From: Synergistaceae bacterium
GTDB taxonomy: Bacteria > Synergistota > Synergistia > Synergistales > Aminobacteriaceae
DNA length: 18,923 nt
Assembly (NCBI GenBank): GCA_017475805.1
Contig: JAFVEW010000005.1
Coordinates: 1 to 18,923 of the forward strand
Reading direction: 5' to 3'
The notes below the pieces were generated by a model. That model searched no databases. It saw only the letters and a list, made by a program, of their open reading frames with translations, and had not been told where the DNA came from. Below, piece by piece: positions 1-6,101 of this stretch (positions are counted from its first letter, which is position 1; each line of letters starts with the position of its first letter). The translations under genes and the position numbers were made by a program.

Positions 1-24
1 AAGCAATAAGCGCGGTGGTACTCG

Positions 25-405
25 ATGCATGACGATAGAACAACTAATAAAAACTTGCCGCTGCCTAATCGAGATAATGTGCTTGCAGATGACGTTGAAA
101 GAATTAGAGAGGCTTTTAATTCCATAGATACGGAGCTTGCAGGCATTGAAAATCAAATTTCAGAGCTTCCTGAAAACATTAATACAAAATTATCGGAGCT
201 TAAAGAGGAAATTAATAAACAAAATATTCTCTCAAAATTGGGTTTCTATATCGATGATGAGGGTTATTTAGCTCAAAAGATAGTCAAAGAAGAAACACCC
301 GACGATCCTGAAGCTCCTACAGTTTTAATAAATGGCAAACCCGCCACACTAACCACTAAAGCAGACATCCAAGAATTATTGGGTGAACTTGACTTCGGTC
401 AATAA
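25..405 (+). CDS. Small phage tail-fibre-associated protein with coiled coil
   Basis: A 126-residue protein with no enzymatic motif. Residues 11-35 (LPLPNRDNVLADDVERIRE) resemble the start of many phage tail-fibre and tail-appendage proteins. Residues about 36-70 have heptad spacing of hydrophobics and probably form a coiled coil, as in trimeric fibres. Residues 72-86 (LGFYIDDEGYLAQKI) are followed by an acidic stretch, and the same motif with acidic tail recurs in the gene at 1167-1397. The start is ATG at 25, with a weak GGTGG about 6 nt upstream. The bases before it (AAG CAA TAA at 1-9) may be the end of an upstream gene. Position ahead of a tail gene and the DGR target supports a structural tail role. 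The precise function is unknown. Confidence 0.7.
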   Translation: MHDDRTTNKNLPLPNRDNVLADDVERIREAFNSIDTELAGIENQISELPENINTKLSELKEEINKQNILSKLGFYIDDEGYLAQKIVKEETPDDPEAPTVLINGKPATLTTKADIQELLGELDFGQ

Positions 406-464
406 CGGGTTGTGTACAGACCTTTTATTGAATAAATTAATTTAATCTGGAGGTATTTTTTACT

Positions 465-1118
465 ATGTCCAATTACAATGAAAACAGCGTTTTACAATTT
501 GGTCGTCTCAAAGAGTTCGGTCAGGCAGTCGCTGGCGAAATTTCAAAGTTAAAAACTGCGTCAGGCAGCGCGATTAAGTATGTCAGCGTTGCAAATAACA
601 CCGTCAGCTTCTTTACAAGCACCGACGGCTCAGGAACAGCAGCTTTCTCGTTTAACTTCCCGAACGAACTTGTCCTTGACCAACTCAAAACAACGTTTGT
701 TCCCCACTTTGCATTTAGCTCCGAGACATATGCAGGCGCAACTAATCCGAGCTTAGAAGGCAAACCCGTTTTAGTTATCGCGGTCAAAGACACAAACGCG
801 GCCGGAACTACAACGACAAACTACAGCTTCCTTAACATGGAAGACTTAATCGATATTTACACTGCCGGAGACAACTCAATCAACATCGACGGCTACAATA
901 TCAGCGTCAAAGTAAGCGCGACAACTGGCAATCACTTAACGCTCAATAACGACGGCCTCATGGTTGACGTTTCAGACAAAGTCGACAAAGTTGAAAATGC
1001 CACTGCAGGAAATATTCCCGTAATGACTGAAGCGGGCGGAATTTCTGATAGCGGCTATACTTTTGCAACATCTGCCGACGTTACGGAACTTAATAACGAA
1101 TTATTCCCGTCAGCATAA
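465..1118 (+). CDS. Phage tail-fibre-like structural protein
   Basis: A 217-residue protein rich in Ser, Thr, Asn and Gly, typical of beta-structured phage appendages. Residues 1-30 are predicted helical (LKEFGQAVAGEISKLK). The middle is beta-rich. Residues about 138-195 contain repeated short strands (INIDGYNISVKV, LTLNNDGLMVDV) and a segment KVDKVENATAGNIPVMTEAGG, which resembles linkers in phage tail fibres. A strong Shine-Dalgarno (GGAGG, 450-454) precedes ATG 465. A hairpin terminator follows the stop codon. It lies between two short tail genes and upstream of the DGR variable protein, so it is probably part of the same appendage. I cannot assign a named family. Confidence 0.7.
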   Translation: MSNYNENSVLQFGRLKEFGQAVAGEISKLKTASGSAIKYVSVANNTVSFFTSTDGSGTAAFSFNFPNELVLDQLKTTFVPHFAFSSETYAGATNPSLEGKPVLVIAVKDTNAAGTTTTNYSFLNMEDLIDIYTAGDNSINIDGYNISVKVSATTGNHLTLNNDGLMVDVSDKVDKVENATAGNIPVMTEAGGISDSGYTFATSADVTELNNELFPSA

Positions 1119-1130
1119 GTTTTCTTTTTC

Positions 1131-1156
1131 AGGCAGGCTCTTGGGCTTGCCTTTTT
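1131..1156 (+). terminator. Rho-independent terminator after the tail gene
   Basis: The stem AGGCAGGC (1131-1138) pairs with GCTTGCCT (1145-1152), with one G-U wobble and a 6-nt loop, followed by a T run. It lies just after the stop codon at 1118 and only 11 nt before the next ATG. Confidence 0.75.
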
Positions 1157-1166
1157 ATTTTTTATC

Positions 1167-1397
1167 ATGAGTAGAGAAGTCTTTATAAAAAATCAAATTA
1201 AGAGCTTGCTTGCCTCAAGCAAAACTGATACAGCTACTAAATTTTCTACACTTAACGCCGCTCTTGAAGACATGTTCGGGCAAGTTAATGATGAATTAGT
1301 ATCTTTAAGAAATAGTGTAGGTTTATTTTATACAGACGCAGAAGGCTACGTATGTCAGAGAATAACAGAGGAGGAGGAAGAAGGAAATAATGAGTGA
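1167..1397 (+). CDS. Small acidic-tailed phage tail protein
   Basis: A 76-residue protein. The N-terminal half is helical (IKNQIKSLLASS, FSTLNAALEDMFGQV). Residues 52-66 (GLFYTDAEGYVCQRI) match the motif of the protein at 25-405 and are again followed by an acidic tail (TEEEEEGNNE). No Shine-Dalgarno is visible before ATG 1167, because the upstream terminator occupies that space; a later start or translation on read-through transcripts is possible. It overlaps the DGR target gene by 8 nt, and its Glu-rich codons (GAGGAGG, about 1370) provide that gene's ribosome binding site. It may be a chaperone or structural partner of the variable protein, but this is only inferred from coupling. Confidence 0.6.
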   Translation: MSREVFIKNQIKSLLASSKTDTATKFSTLNAALEDMFGQVNDELVSLRNSVGLFYTDAEGYVCQRITEEEEEGNNE

Positions 1398-2496
1398 TTC
1401 AAATAATGTAGATGTTAGGGTAGCTACAGATGCTACGCTTGCCACACTTGCTAAAGACGCAACGCTGGCAACTATCGCAAAGGACGCGACACTGAGCAAT
1501 GTAAAAACTGCAATCGACAATTTAGTAGCAGCTGTAGAAAATCAAGGCGGCGGCGGAGGCTCAGGCGGCGGAGCAACTATCTCTAATAGTACAGTAAACA
1601 TTACAAGCGGTGGCAATACAATTACCGGCGGAGAAACTAAAATTACGGGTGCTAATCTCGAAACTAAAATCACCGGCGGTACAACGCATATTTATGGCGG
1701 AAACTTCACAGTTGACGGCGTTCCTGCCGTTTTAGCTTCGAATATTTACGATGCATTAGATAACTCGATTTTTGCAACTGTAGCGTTAGCGGCACAGGCT
1801 CATAACGCCTATTACCGCGAAAACAACTTAGGTGAAGCACCAACGGCAGTACAACTTGCGGCCATCCGTGCAGGAACATTCAAAGGCTTATATCCAGGTG
1901 ATTACTGGGAACGTAGCATAACTTACAATAATGCCGACGGTGCGTCCGTAACAGATACCGTCAGAATGAGAATTGCACATATTAATTACCCGAGAGACGG
2001 TGCTACACCGAATATTATGGTAATTCCTGAATACTGTTTATACAACGCTAAAATGGAAGATAGTAATACGAACGCAAACGGCTATAGAGGTTCTAAGATG
2101 TATACGACCTATTTAGCGGCGGCTATCGCAGTGTTCAAGGCTTTCTTTGGAGAAGAAAATCTCTTACCGTATACAATAGATTTGAGTACTGCGTCAGGAG
2201 GTTCTTTTGTGTCGACATCAGGACGCATTGTTGACTTGTTAAACCAATATCAGGTTTTTGGCACAGCCGGAAGTTATGGTAAGGCTGCAGACCCCGAGCA
2301 GACACAGCTTGCAATATTTAAGTTGAATACTGAACTTATAAAAGCTAAGCTAAAAAGCGTAGGTAGTTTTACTTACTGGTGGACTCGAGACCCGTATAGC
2401 TCCAACCTCTTCGCCCACGTCTATCCTTCGGGCGCGGCGTCCAACCTTAACGCGTCTCACTCGTGTGGCGTTCGCCCTGCTGCCCTTATCGGTTAA
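1390..2496 (+). CDS. DGR-diversified phage tail/adhesin protein (variable protein)
   Basis: A 368-residue probable receptor-binding tail protein and target of the diversity-generating retroelement. Residues 12-36 hold three repeats of (K/T)DATLATxA. Residues 53-61 are a glycine-rich linker. Residues 63-112 contain short beta repeats with NITSGG, TITGGET and TKITGG. Residues about 165-366 form one domain that ends with YWWTRDPYSS and GVRPA. That pattern resembles the DUF6273 / C-type-lectin-like folds used by DGR targets (family recognition from memory). Residues 335-364 are encoded by the variable repeat. Versus the template, ten residues are changed: N to L, N to H, N to Y, T to P, T to A, N to S, N to L, N to H, Y to C and D to A. 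Start ATG 1390 overlaps the upstream gene and has an AGGAGG-like site at about 1370-1376. Confidence 0.88.
   Translation: MSDSNNVDVRVATDATLATLAKDATLATIAKDATLSNVKTAIDNLVAAVENQGGGGGSGGGATISNSTVNITSGGNTITGGETKITGANLETKITGGTTHIYGGNFTVDGVPAVLASNIYDALDNSIFATVALAAQAHNAYYRENNLGEAPTAVQLAAIRAGTFKGLYPGDYWERSITYNNADGASVTDTVRMRIAHINYPRDGATPNIMVIPEYCLYNAKMEDSNTNANGYRGSKMYTTYLAAAIAVFKAFFGEENLLPYTIDLSTASGGSFVSTSGRIVDLLNQYQVFGTAGSYGKAADPEQTQLAIFKLNTELIKAKLKSVGSFTYWWTRDPYSSNLFAHVYPSGAASNLNASHSCGVRPAALIG
2390..2481 (+). repeat. DGR variable repeat (VR)
   Basis: The last coding segment of the variable protein. It aligns without gaps to the template repeat at 3158-3249 (offset 768). Differences from TR over 2392-2480 are at 2407, 2408, 2416, 2422, 2425, 2437, 2440, 2441, 2446, 2447, 2458, 2465 and 2480, and all correspond to adenine in TR. 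Just outside this stretch, 2391 is also an A-to-C change. The invariant GC-rich end (TGGCGTTCGCCCTG, 2466-2479) probably acts as the site where mutagenic homing begins (IMH), as known for the Bordetella phage DGR. Confidence 0.95.
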
Positions 2497-2500
2497 TCAG

Positions 2501-2533
2501 TAAATCTACGTAGGCTTGTCCTACGTAGATTTA
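2501..2533 (+). promoter_or_regulatory. Perfect hairpin/cruciform downstream of VR
   Basis: TAAATCTACGTAGG (2501-2514) is followed by a 5-nt loop (CTTGT) and its exact reverse complement (2520-2533). It begins 20 bp after the end of the VR and 4 bp after the stop codon. No T run follows, so a plain terminator is less likely. In the Bordetella phage BPP-1 DGR, a DNA hairpin shortly after the VR promotes target recognition. This stem is longer and its loop differs from the GRNA tetraloop described there. The equivalence is inferred from position. Confidence 0.7.
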
Positions 2534-2536
2534 GCC

Positions 2537-2563
2537 TTGACATACTTAGAACGCGGTTATAGT
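2537..2563 (+). promoter_or_regulatory. Candidate promoter for accessory gene, TR and RT
   Basis: TTGACA at 2537-2542 and TATAGT at 2558-2563 are separated by 15 bp, shorter than ideal. It would transcribe the helical protein gene, TR and reverse transcriptase. A second hairpin (CCGCCG, loop CTTG, CGGCGG; 2576-2591) lies in the predicted leader, followed by the GGAGG at 2612-2616. Confidence 0.45.
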
Positions 2564-2575
2564 TTTTTTGTTGTT

Positions 2576-2591
2576 CCGCCGCTTGCGGCGG
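2576..2591 (+). other. Small GC hairpin in the accessory-gene leader
   Basis: CCGCCG and CGGCGG flank a CTTG loop. The loop shares CTTG with the larger hairpin at 2501-2533. A T run precedes it rather than follows it, so it is not a plus-strand terminator. Its function is unknown; it may be an RNA leader structure or a DNA recognition feature. Confidence 0.5.
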
Positions 2592-2623
2592 TCGCTATAT
2601 ATAGGATTTTTGGAGGTTAGAAA

Positions 2624-3145
2624 TTGTCAAAGTCAAAGAAGAATGAGAGTTTTGAGGTTTTAAGAGACGCAATAATAATTCGCAGCAAAATAACGAACGT
2701 ACTGAAATTTTTAGCATTGCAGTCTCAAAAGCGTTTTGAATTTCTCAGTGAAAATTTGACAAAGGCGACGACTGACGAAGAAATCCTAAAAGCGAAAGAA
2801 ACTATGAGAGAAGAACGTTTTAATCTATGGCTCATCAAAGAAGAATGTCAAACTGTTGCGTCCAAAGGCTCGGAATTAACAAGCAGCTTAAGAACAGCTA
2901 ACACAATCTGGCCTACTTACATGAGTGAGTTCACGGAGCGTAGAAATTATATGAATAAGGCTATGGCGGCCTGCAATGTCTTACAGGACGAACTGCAATA
3001 TGTAGCTCAGTCCGTCTATGCTGATAAAAATAAATTCACAGCTCTCGTACTTGAAATTGAAGCGTTGTTCAAAAAAATTAAAAGTGTGAGGCAAGCTGAT
3101 AATCGTTTCTTAAAACAGCTAAATGACGTTAATGAACAAAAATAG
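2624..3145 (+). CDS. Helical basic protein in the avd position of the DGR (candidate accessory protein)
   Basis: A 173-residue, almost entirely helical protein that is slightly basic by residue count (29 Lys/Arg, 24 Asp/Glu). It starts at TTG 2624, 7 nt after GGAGG. It lies between the variable gene and the template repeat, exactly where avd lies in many DGRs. Avd is a small four-helix-bundle protein that binds the reverse transcriptase and DGR RNA. This protein is longer than the usual ~120-130 residues and I see no clear Avd sequence signature. It could be a divergent Avd or an unrelated phage protein. Helical segments lie around residues 10-45, 50-85, 95-130 and 133-165. TR begins only 12 nt after its stop, so both are probably on one transcript. 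Confidence 0.6.
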   Translation: MSKSKKNESFEVLRDAIIIRSKITNVLKFLALQSQKRFEFLSENLTKATTDEEILKAKETMREERFNLWLIKEECQTVASKGSELTSSLRTANTIWPTYMSEFTERRNYMNKAMAACNVLQDELQYVAQSVYADKNKFTALVLEIEALFKKIKSVRQADNRFLKQLNDVNEQK

Positions 3146-3157
3146 GGTGTTTCTTGT

Positions 3158-3249
3158 AACCGTATAGCTCCAACAACTTCGCCAACGTCAATACTTCGGG
3201 CGCGACGAACAACAATAACGCGTCTAACTCGTATGGCGTTCGCCCTGAT
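3158..3249 (+). repeat. DGR template repeat (TR)
   Basis: A non-coding template with 24 adenines in 3160-3248, of which 13 differ from the VR copy; no C, G or T in that stretch differs. Read in the VR frame it encodes nine Asn codons (AAC/AAT). Those codons are typical in DGR templates because adenine mutagenesis turns Asn into many residues but never into a stop codon. The shared end TGGCGTTCGCCCTG is at 3234-3247. Beyond it the sequences diverge, including at a non-adenine site (3250, T in TR versus G in VR), which marks the edge of transfer. Confidence 0.95.
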
Positions 3250-3440
3250 TCACTTACTGCACATTTTGAGTAAAATTCTCGCGTGCAGGTTAAGGGAAGG
3301 AAGAAACATCCTTTCAGGTTAAAACCTGATAAATGCCGATCATCTTGACACAGTTACGACTGGGGTTTTAGCGTTCGTCTCTTGTTTATGGACGCAGATG
3401 GTTTAGACTTTCTCTAAGAGACAGAGGGAGGTCTTTTTTT
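3250..3440 (+). ncRNA. TR-RT spacer, structured part of the DGR RNA
   Basis: This 191-nt stretch has no gene. In characterised DGRs the region 3' of TR is needed to prime and support cDNA synthesis. Pairings visible here: CTGCAC (3257-3262) with GTGCAG (3283-3288), enclosing ATTTT (3263-3267) with AAAAT (3272-3276); TCAGGT (3314-3319) with ACCTGA (3324-3329) and loop TAAA; and GTCTCTT (3377-3383) with AAGAGAC (3416-3422). A TTGACA at 3345-3350 has no convincing -10 partner. The reverse transcriptase ribosome binding site (GGGAGG, about 3426-3431) ends it. The role is inferred from known DGRs; the pairings are seen directly. Confidence 0.65.
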
Positions 3441-4685
3441 ATGATTTTTCTTGATGCCAATGTAATTTATGAGGCAATGCACAAGACTATAAAAAGCAGT
3501 GATAAAGATAGATACATAACACAGTTATATCAGGTTAATCACTTGCTTTACACGGCCATGCTGCAGGAAGCATTGCGCGATGGAACTTACAAACCTAAAC
3601 TTGGCAATAAATTTGTACTTTCTGAACGTGGTAAAACGCGCTTTGTTACGAATAATAAATTCGACGATAAGGTCATTAATCACGTTATTTGCGATGAAAT
3701 TTTAACGCCTGCTCTAAAAAGATTTTTAATCCATGACAACGGAGCTTCTCAGAAAGGCAAAGGAGTAAGTTTTCACCGGCAGCGTTTTGAAAAGCACTTG
3801 CGGGATTATTTTAAGGAGCACGGTACAAACGAAGGATTTATTTTGCTCGGCGATTTTTCAGGCTACTATGCGAATATCCGGCATGATAAATGTGCAGAAG
3901 TTTTGGCGCATTTCTTAAAACGTTCAAATTTTCCTGTTGAAGATTTGAAAAAGGCTTGGAACATTTTGACGGGAATTTTTCAGACATACAGAATAGACGT
4001 CAGCCGATTTTCAGATGAAGAAATTAGAGCCATGTATACACAAAAAGTTGACACTATGATGAATTTTGGTGTTGATGAAAGTTTGCTTACAGGCGAGAAA
4101 TTTCTCACTAAAGGCGTTGACATCGGCAATCAGACTTCACAAAATATCGGCGTAGCGTTTCCATACCGCATTGATAATTACGCTAAAATTATTGCGGGTA
4201 TCAAAGGCTACGGACGCTATACAGATGATTTTTACGCCATTGCAAATAATAAAGAAACACTAAAAAATCTGCTTGCAAATTTCAACGCTATAGCTCAAGA
4301 ATACGGGATTATTATCAATGAACGAAAAACAAGAATTGTAAAACTTTCAGGCTTTTATCGTCATTTACAAAACGGATATTCACTAACCGACACAGGACGA
4401 GTAATTTGTAAGATAAATCCAAAGTCTATCACGCGCGAACGCCGCAAGTTAAAGGCATATAAACGGCTTTTAGACGCGGGAAGAATTACATATGACGAGA
4501 TAGAAAATATTTTCAAAGGCTGGATATGCGCAAATTATAAAAGAATGTCGCATCGGCAGATTTTTAATATGTCAGAACTTTATTTTAATTTATTTGGGAG
4601 GAAGCCGAAATGGCGAATGAAAAGAAAAAAAACACATTCACGATTACGTTGGCTGATGGAACACAGATCACCGACTTGGGACTAA
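3441..4685 (+). CDS. DGR reverse transcriptase
   Basis: A 414-residue reverse transcriptase that copies TR RNA into adenine-mutated cDNA for transfer to VR. Catalytic motifs are clear: ILLGDFSGYYANI (134-146, first catalytic Asp 138) and YTDD (260-263, the YxDD box). GNQTSQ (229-234) ends in SQ where group II intron enzymes usually have QGxxxSP; that SQ form is characteristic of DGR enzymes. INERKT (292-297) and LSGFYRHL (302-309) match the later palm/thumb motifs. No maturase or endonuclease domain follows. Start ATG 3441 has GGGAGG upstream. The C-terminal ~25 residues overlap the next gene by 76 nt; that gene's ribosome binding site lies inside this coding region. Its neighbours (TR, VR gene, helical protein) make the assignment firm. 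Confidence 0.95.
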   Translation: MIFLDANVIYEAMHKTIKSSDKDRYITQLYQVNHLLYTAMLQEALRDGTYKPKLGNKFVLSERGKTRFVTNNKFDDKVINHVICDEILTPALKRFLIHDNGASQKGKGVSFHRQRFEKHLRDYFKEHGTNEGFILLGDFSGYYANIRHDKCAEVLAHFLKRSNFPVEDLKKAWNILTGIFQTYRIDVSRFSDEEIRAMYTQKVDTMMNFGVDESLLTGEKFLTKGVDIGNQTSQNIGVAFPYRIDNYAKIIAGIKGYGRYTDDFYAIANNKETLKNLLANFNAIAQEYGIIINERKTRIVKLSGFYRHLQNGYSLTDTGRVICKINPKSITRERRKLKAYKRLLDAGRITYDEIENIFKGWICANYKRMSHRQIFNMSELYFNLFGRKPKWRMKRKKTHSRLRWLMEHRSPTWD

Positions 4686-4963
4686 CCGGCAACTGCTTTA
4701 TAAGCGAAAAGCCAATTACAGTGCAGGATTTTAGCGGAAAACTAAAAAATGTCGTTATTTCATGCTCCGATGAAGAATATCGCGATAAATATAATCTTGT
4801 CGGAAGCCATGATTACATGGAGCTTTTAAGCTGCGAACAGAGCAATATCGAAGGTTACGAAGGCAAATATTTATTTGTATTGCGCGGACTAACACGTCAA
4901 GAAGTCCGCGACATAGAAATTGACGCGAGGCTTGATTATCACGAAATGATGTTGGAGGCTTAA
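4610..4963 (+). CDS. Conserved-looking small phage tail protein
   Basis: A 117-residue protein of unknown function. After a lysine-rich start (MANEKKKN), residues 9-35 (FTITLADGTQITDLGLTG) are beta-rich, as in small tail-associated proteins of Firmicutes phages. The C-terminal half is acidic (EVRDIEIDARLDYHEMMLEA). ATG 4610 follows GGGAGG (4595-4600) located within the end of the reverse transcriptase gene, giving a 76-nt overlap and probable translational coupling. It is followed after 3 nt by the XkdX-like gene. In related phages a gene of this size often precedes the XkdX gene in the tail module, so a tail role is likely, but no family name can be given. Confidence 0.65.
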   Translation: MANEKKKNTFTITLADGTQITDLGLTGNCFISEKPITVQDFSGKLKNVVISCSDEEYRDKYNLVGSHDYMELLSCEQSNIEGYEGKYLFVLRGLTRQEVRDIEIDARLDYHEMMLEA

Positions 4964-4966
4964 ACA

Positions 4967-5107
4967 ATGAGTGAGAAATTTGAAGAAGTTAAAAAGTATT
5001 TTGATATGGGATTTTGGACAGAACAAAAATTGAAATATGCCGTGAAAAAAAGCTGGATAACAGCAGGAGAATTTAAGAGTATCACGGGCAAAGAATACAG
5101 CGAGTAA
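4967..5107 (+). CDS. xkdX: XkdX-family small phage protein
   Basis: A 46-residue protein. Its sequence, with KYFDMGFWTEQKLKYAVKK then WITAGEFKSITGKEY, matches the typical XkdX pattern (YxxGxWTxxxVxxAVxxGxIT, then xEYxxITG). XkdX proteins are short and occur at the end of tail modules in Firmicutes phages and PBSX-like elements. Their molecular role is not established. The gene begins 3 nt after the previous stop; the AUG is preceded by GGAGG (4953-4957) within the upstream gene. It is followed by a strong terminator, which closes the tail/DGR transcription unit. Confidence 0.85.
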   Translation: MSEKFEEVKKYFDMGFWTEQKLKYAVKKSWITAGEFKSITGKEYSE

Positions 5108-5145
5108 ATGCCATTTCTAAATGAAACCCCTTAATTAATTTTTTT

Positions 5146-5181
5146 ATAGAGAGCTTCGATTTTGAGGCTCTCTATTTTTAT
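5146..5181 (+). terminator. Rho-independent terminator ending the tail/DGR unit
   Basis: The perfect 9-bp stem ATAGAGAGC (5146-5154) / GCTCTCTAT (5167-5175) encloses a 12-nt loop and is followed by TTTTTA. It separates the tail module from the lysis genes. Confidence 0.85.
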
Positions 5182-5200
5182 ATTTCTATGGAGGCAGAAA

Positions 5201-5533
5201 ATGTTTGAAAAAATCGCTAAATTCAAAGAGTGGATTATTGAAAAAGCCATTGAGCAGGTACTTTGGGCGGAGAAAAATTTGCGCGGTAAAACAGGCGCAG
5301 AAAAGAAAGCCGCTGTCGTTAAAAAACTCGATGACATGGTAGAGCTTCCTTTTTATCTCGAATGGGCTGACGACATGGTCTTTTCGTGGCTTGTTGATAC
5401 TGTCTGCGAAAAGCTAAATGCGCTCACAGGGCACAAATTTGCGAATTTAGTTTTGTCTGACGCTCAAGAGATAGAAATTGCTGGAAGCATTGAAATTCCT
5501 GAAGGTTTTATAAAGGAGAAAAATCATGACTAA
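5201..5533 (+). CDS. Small phage protein upstream of the lysin, unknown function
   Basis: A 110-residue protein. The first part is helical and amphipathic (KFKEWIIEKAIEQVLWAEK). It is followed by a basic segment (LRGKTGAEKKAAVVKK) and a helix with many aromatics (YLEWADDMVFSWLVD). No clear transmembrane segment is present. The G..KK spacing recalls the cytoplasmic part of some small phage holins, but the membrane helix of those proteins is absent, so I do not assign that function. The correct start is ATG 5201 with GGAGGC at 5190-5195; the longer in-frame start would lie inside the terminator. It overlaps the lysin gene by 8 nt, so it belongs to the lysis module. Confidence 0.65.
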   Translation: MFEKIAKFKEWIIEKAIEQVLWAEKNLRGKTGAEKKAAVVKKLDDMVELPFYLEWADDMVFSWLVDTVCEKLNALTGHKFANLVLSDAQEIEIAGSIEIPEGFIKEKNHD

Positions 5534-6101
5534 CGAAGAAAAATTCGAGCGTTCAATAGAATTTTCTTTGAAGTGGGAAGGCGGCTTGAATTTTAACATC
5601 GTGAACGGCAAGCCCGTGTTAAAAAATTACGCAAAAAACGACTTGGGCGGGGCGACTGCTTACGGCGTAACTTGGGCAACGCTCAAAACTGCTTATAAAG
5701 TCGGTATTGTCGCACATGATGATATTTGTAAATTGACACCTGACGAAGCAAAATTAATTTATAAAAAGAATTACTGGGATAAATACGGCTGGGAGCAGCT
5801 TGAATGGCCGGTGTGCTTATGCTGTCTTGATTGCTGCATTAATCACGGGCAATTTGCCTTTATCCTGCAGAGAGCGGCTATCGATTGCGGTCAGTCTGTT
5901 GTTATTGACGGTAAGTTCGGGCCGAAAACTTTTGCGGCTTTGAAAGCCTGTCCGCCGATGACGCTTGCAAAGGCAATTTACATACAGCGCAAAAAATATT
6001 ATCAAAAAATTGTTGCCCGCAATCCGAGTCAAAACGTTTTCTTAAAAGGCTGGCTTCGTCGTGCTGACGAAATGGCAAGAAAATCGGGTGTTATTTCATG
6101 A
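5526..6101 (+). CDS. Phage endolysin, GH108-type N-acetylmuramidase
   Basis: A 191-residue peptidoglycan hydrolase that cleaves the glycan backbone at host lysis. Residues 12-20 contain KWEGG with the catalytic Glu 18. The motif DLGGATAYGVT (39-49) completes the GH108 signature. From about residue 86 to the end is a PG_binding_3-type domain (CINHGQFAFILQRA, then DGKFGPKTFAAL). Size fits the family. There is no signal peptide, so export depends on the holin. A cluster of five Cys within eight residues (97-104) plus two more is unusual for this family. It overlaps the upstream gene by 8 nt and the holin by 4 nt (ATGA). Its TGA stop shows that TGA is a normal stop codon here. Confidence 0.88.
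   Translation: MTNEEKFERSIEFSLKWEGGLNFNIVNGKPVLKNYAKNDLGGATAYGVTWATLKTAYKVGIVAHDDICKLTPDEAKLIYKKNYWDKYGWEQLEWPVCLCCLDCCINHGQFAFILQRAAIDCGQSVVIDGKFGPKTFAALKACPPMTLAKAIYIQRKKYYQKIVARNPSQNVFLKGWLRRADEMARKSGVIS

Noticed and set aside
3345..3373. TTGACA before the reverse transcriptase as a separate promoter
   Set aside because: No acceptable -10 within 15-19 bp; the sequence is more likely part of the structured DGR RNA.
5201..5533. Holin assignment for the gene upstream of the lysin
   Set aside because: No transmembrane helix; a clear holin is encoded at 6098-6514.
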